Positions 33,354 to 34,096 of a DNA stretch of 34,096 nt are shown piece after piece (within the stretch, counting starts at the first letter, position 1; each line of letters begins with the position of its first letter). The notes under the pieces are model-generated. The model searched no databases. It saw only the letters and a list, made by a program, of their open reading frames with translations, and was not told the DNA's origin. The position numbers and the translations under genes were made by a program. The stretch covers positions 1 to 34,096 of the forward strand of contig ONRP01000026.1 of NCBI GenBank assembly GCA_900320245.1, read 5' to 3'. The DNA comes from an uncultured Prevotellaceae bacterium. Lineage in GTDB: Bacteria; Bacteroidota; Bacteroidia; Bacteroidales; Muribaculaceae.

Positions 33354-33773
33354 TTAGAAGGGCAGATCGTCGGGGGCGCCAGGCTGGTCAAAAGGCGGCT
33401 GGTCGGCAACGGGGGCCATGCCTGCGTCGGGGGCGGGAGCAGGAGCGGGGCCTCCGGCAGCGGCAGGATAGGGAGCGGGAGCACCGGCGCCGGCAGCGGC
33501 GGGATCCACCTTCACGGCCTTGAAACCGCGGATGTCGGTGTACCAGCGGCCATTGAACTCGCGGCTCTCGATGTCATAACTCAGCGTGATGACATCACCC
33601 ACCTCAAAGACATACTGGTCGGCACGCTCGCCGAAGAAGTCAAACTTCACCTTCCTGGGGTAGGCCGAGTCGGTCGTCTCCAGCACATATTCCTGTTTCT
33701 TCCACGCATTGCCTGCCTTGGAAGTGCCGCTCTGCGGCTCCAGTTTCTGAATAATCTTACCTGTAATTTCCAT
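33354..33773 (-). CDS. DUF3127 protein with SSB-like acidic tip
   Basis: A 139-residue protein. Residues 1-90 form a compact beta-rich domain (EITGKIIQKLEPQSG, KVKFDFFGERADQY, VGDVITLSYDIESREFNGRWYTDI) that matches the DUF3127 family and has an OB-fold look. A low-complexity Ala/Pro/Gly linker (about 93-128) leads to the C-terminus DDLPF, the same kind of acidic tip that SSB uses to recruit repair and replication proteins. An ssDNA-binding or SSB-related role is therefore a reasonable inference. It lies 106 bases downstream of pepD on the same strand, and no promoter was recognised between them. Confidence 0.75.
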   Translation of the reverse strand: MEITGKIIQKLEPQSGTSKAGNAWKKQEYVLETTDSAYPRKVKFDFFGERADQYVFEVGDVITLSYDIESREFNGRWYTDIRGFKAVKVDPAAAGAGAPAPYPAAAGGPAPAPAPDAGMAPVADQPPFDQPGAPDDLPF

Positions 33774-33802
33774 TGTCTTTTATTAGTTTCTAGTCCCTGG
33801 TT

Positions 33803-33860
33803 TCTAGTCCCTAGTTTCCCGTCTCTTGTTTGCTGGTGCAACTAGAAACTAGGGACTAGA
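33803..33860. repeat. Perfect 16-bp inverted repeat built on CTAGTCCC units
   Basis: TCTAGTCCCTAGTTTC (33803-33818) is the exact reverse complement of GAAACTAGGGACTAGA (33845-33860), with a 26-base loop. A further TTTCTAGTCCC unit precedes it (33787-33797). It fills the gap between pepD and the DUF3127 gene and would form a strong hairpin on either strand. Confidence 0.75.
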
Positions 33861-33879
33861 GACTTGAAACTCAAATAAA

Positions 33880-34096
33880 TTACTTGCTCTCCTCGGCAAT
33901 GACCTTGAGGATGTTCTGAACCTGCTTCCAGGCCTTGTCAACAGCGGGGATGTGGCAGCGCTCGGCGGGCGAGTGAACGTCACGCAGCGTGGGACCGAAG
34001 GAAATCATCTCCATGTCGGGACGGGCCTTCAGGAACAGACCGCACTCCAGACCGGCGTGGATGGCACGAACCTCGGGACGTACGCCGAAGAGTTTC
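33880..34096 (-). CDS. pepD: Aminoacyl-histidine dipeptidase (PepD/M20 family), C-terminal end
   Basis: Only the last 71 codons are in the window; the gene continues past 34096. The visible residues carry landmarks of PepD-type M20 metallopeptidases: AIHAGLECGLF, where the Glu is a metal ligand, then MISFGPTLRDVHSPAER, where the His is the conserved C-terminal one. The end reads ILKVIAEESK. PepD cleaves dipeptides such as those with C-terminal histidine in the cytosol. The stop is at 33882-33880. The DUF3127 gene follows on the same strand. Confidence 0.85.
   Translation of the reverse strand, partial: KLFGVRPEVRAIHAGLECGLFLKARPDMEMISFGPTLRDVHSPAERCHIPAVDKAWKQVQNILKVIAEESK

Overview
The window looks like a chromosomal segment of a Bacteroidales bacterium (a Prevotellaceae- or Muribaculaceae-like gut lineage is my guess). 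The evidence is threefold. Many genes carry the Bacteroidetes promoter pattern TTTG - 19 to 21 bases - TAnnTTTG. The gene content includes an EF-G paralogue, a BspA-type repeat protein with a dockerin-like tail, OstA-like and SurA-like genes, DUF3127 and PepD. The spacers carry short iterated repeats. No tRNA, rRNA, CRISPR array, insertion sequence or prophage was seen.

Layout. 51-7069: an EF-G2-type factor (minus), divergent hemW (plus), an AlkD-like HEAT-repeat protein and uvrA (both minus). 7400-8962: a secreted BspA/DUF285 protein. 8963-9522: a repeat-rich spacer that ends in a sigma-54-type promoter with two upstream direct repeats. 9523-10761: a four-gene small-protein operon (two YtxH proteins, a holin-X-like membrane protein, one unknown). 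11049-11639: a stand-alone ECF sigma factor. 11843-15426: protein quality control (tig, then clpP-clpX), bounded by clear terminators. 15567-18356: recQ and a TonB-C-domain protein. 18628-23582: a two-parvulin isomerase and a large M16 peptidase. 23741-24682: an AT-rich secreted protein whose promoter lies inside a perfect palindrome. 25253-32403: a plus-strand run of surA-like, ostA-like, mutL, PHP phosphatase and SGNH hydrolase genes. 32527-33180: an AlbA_2 (Schlafen-type) protein. 33354-34096: a DUF3127 protein with an SSB-like tip and the 3' end of pepD (both minus).

How the genes fit together. Most of the window is housekeeping: translation, haem-related radical SAM chemistry, DNA repair (uvrA, AlkD-like, recQ, mutL), cytosolic proteostasis (tig, clpP, clpX), and envelope biogenesis (SurA-like chaperones, M16 peptidase, OstA-like protein, TonB-like protein). 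The least ordinary parts are the sigma-54/UAS-controlled YtxH-holin operon, the palindrome-embedded promoter at 23683-23721, the EF-G paralogue and MutL that have lost catalytic residues, and the families of short intergenic repeats. Several starts are placed by promoter position or N-terminal homology rather than by the longest reading frame: hemW, uvrA, tig, recQ, the SurA-like gene at 25253, mutL and the AlbA_2 gene.
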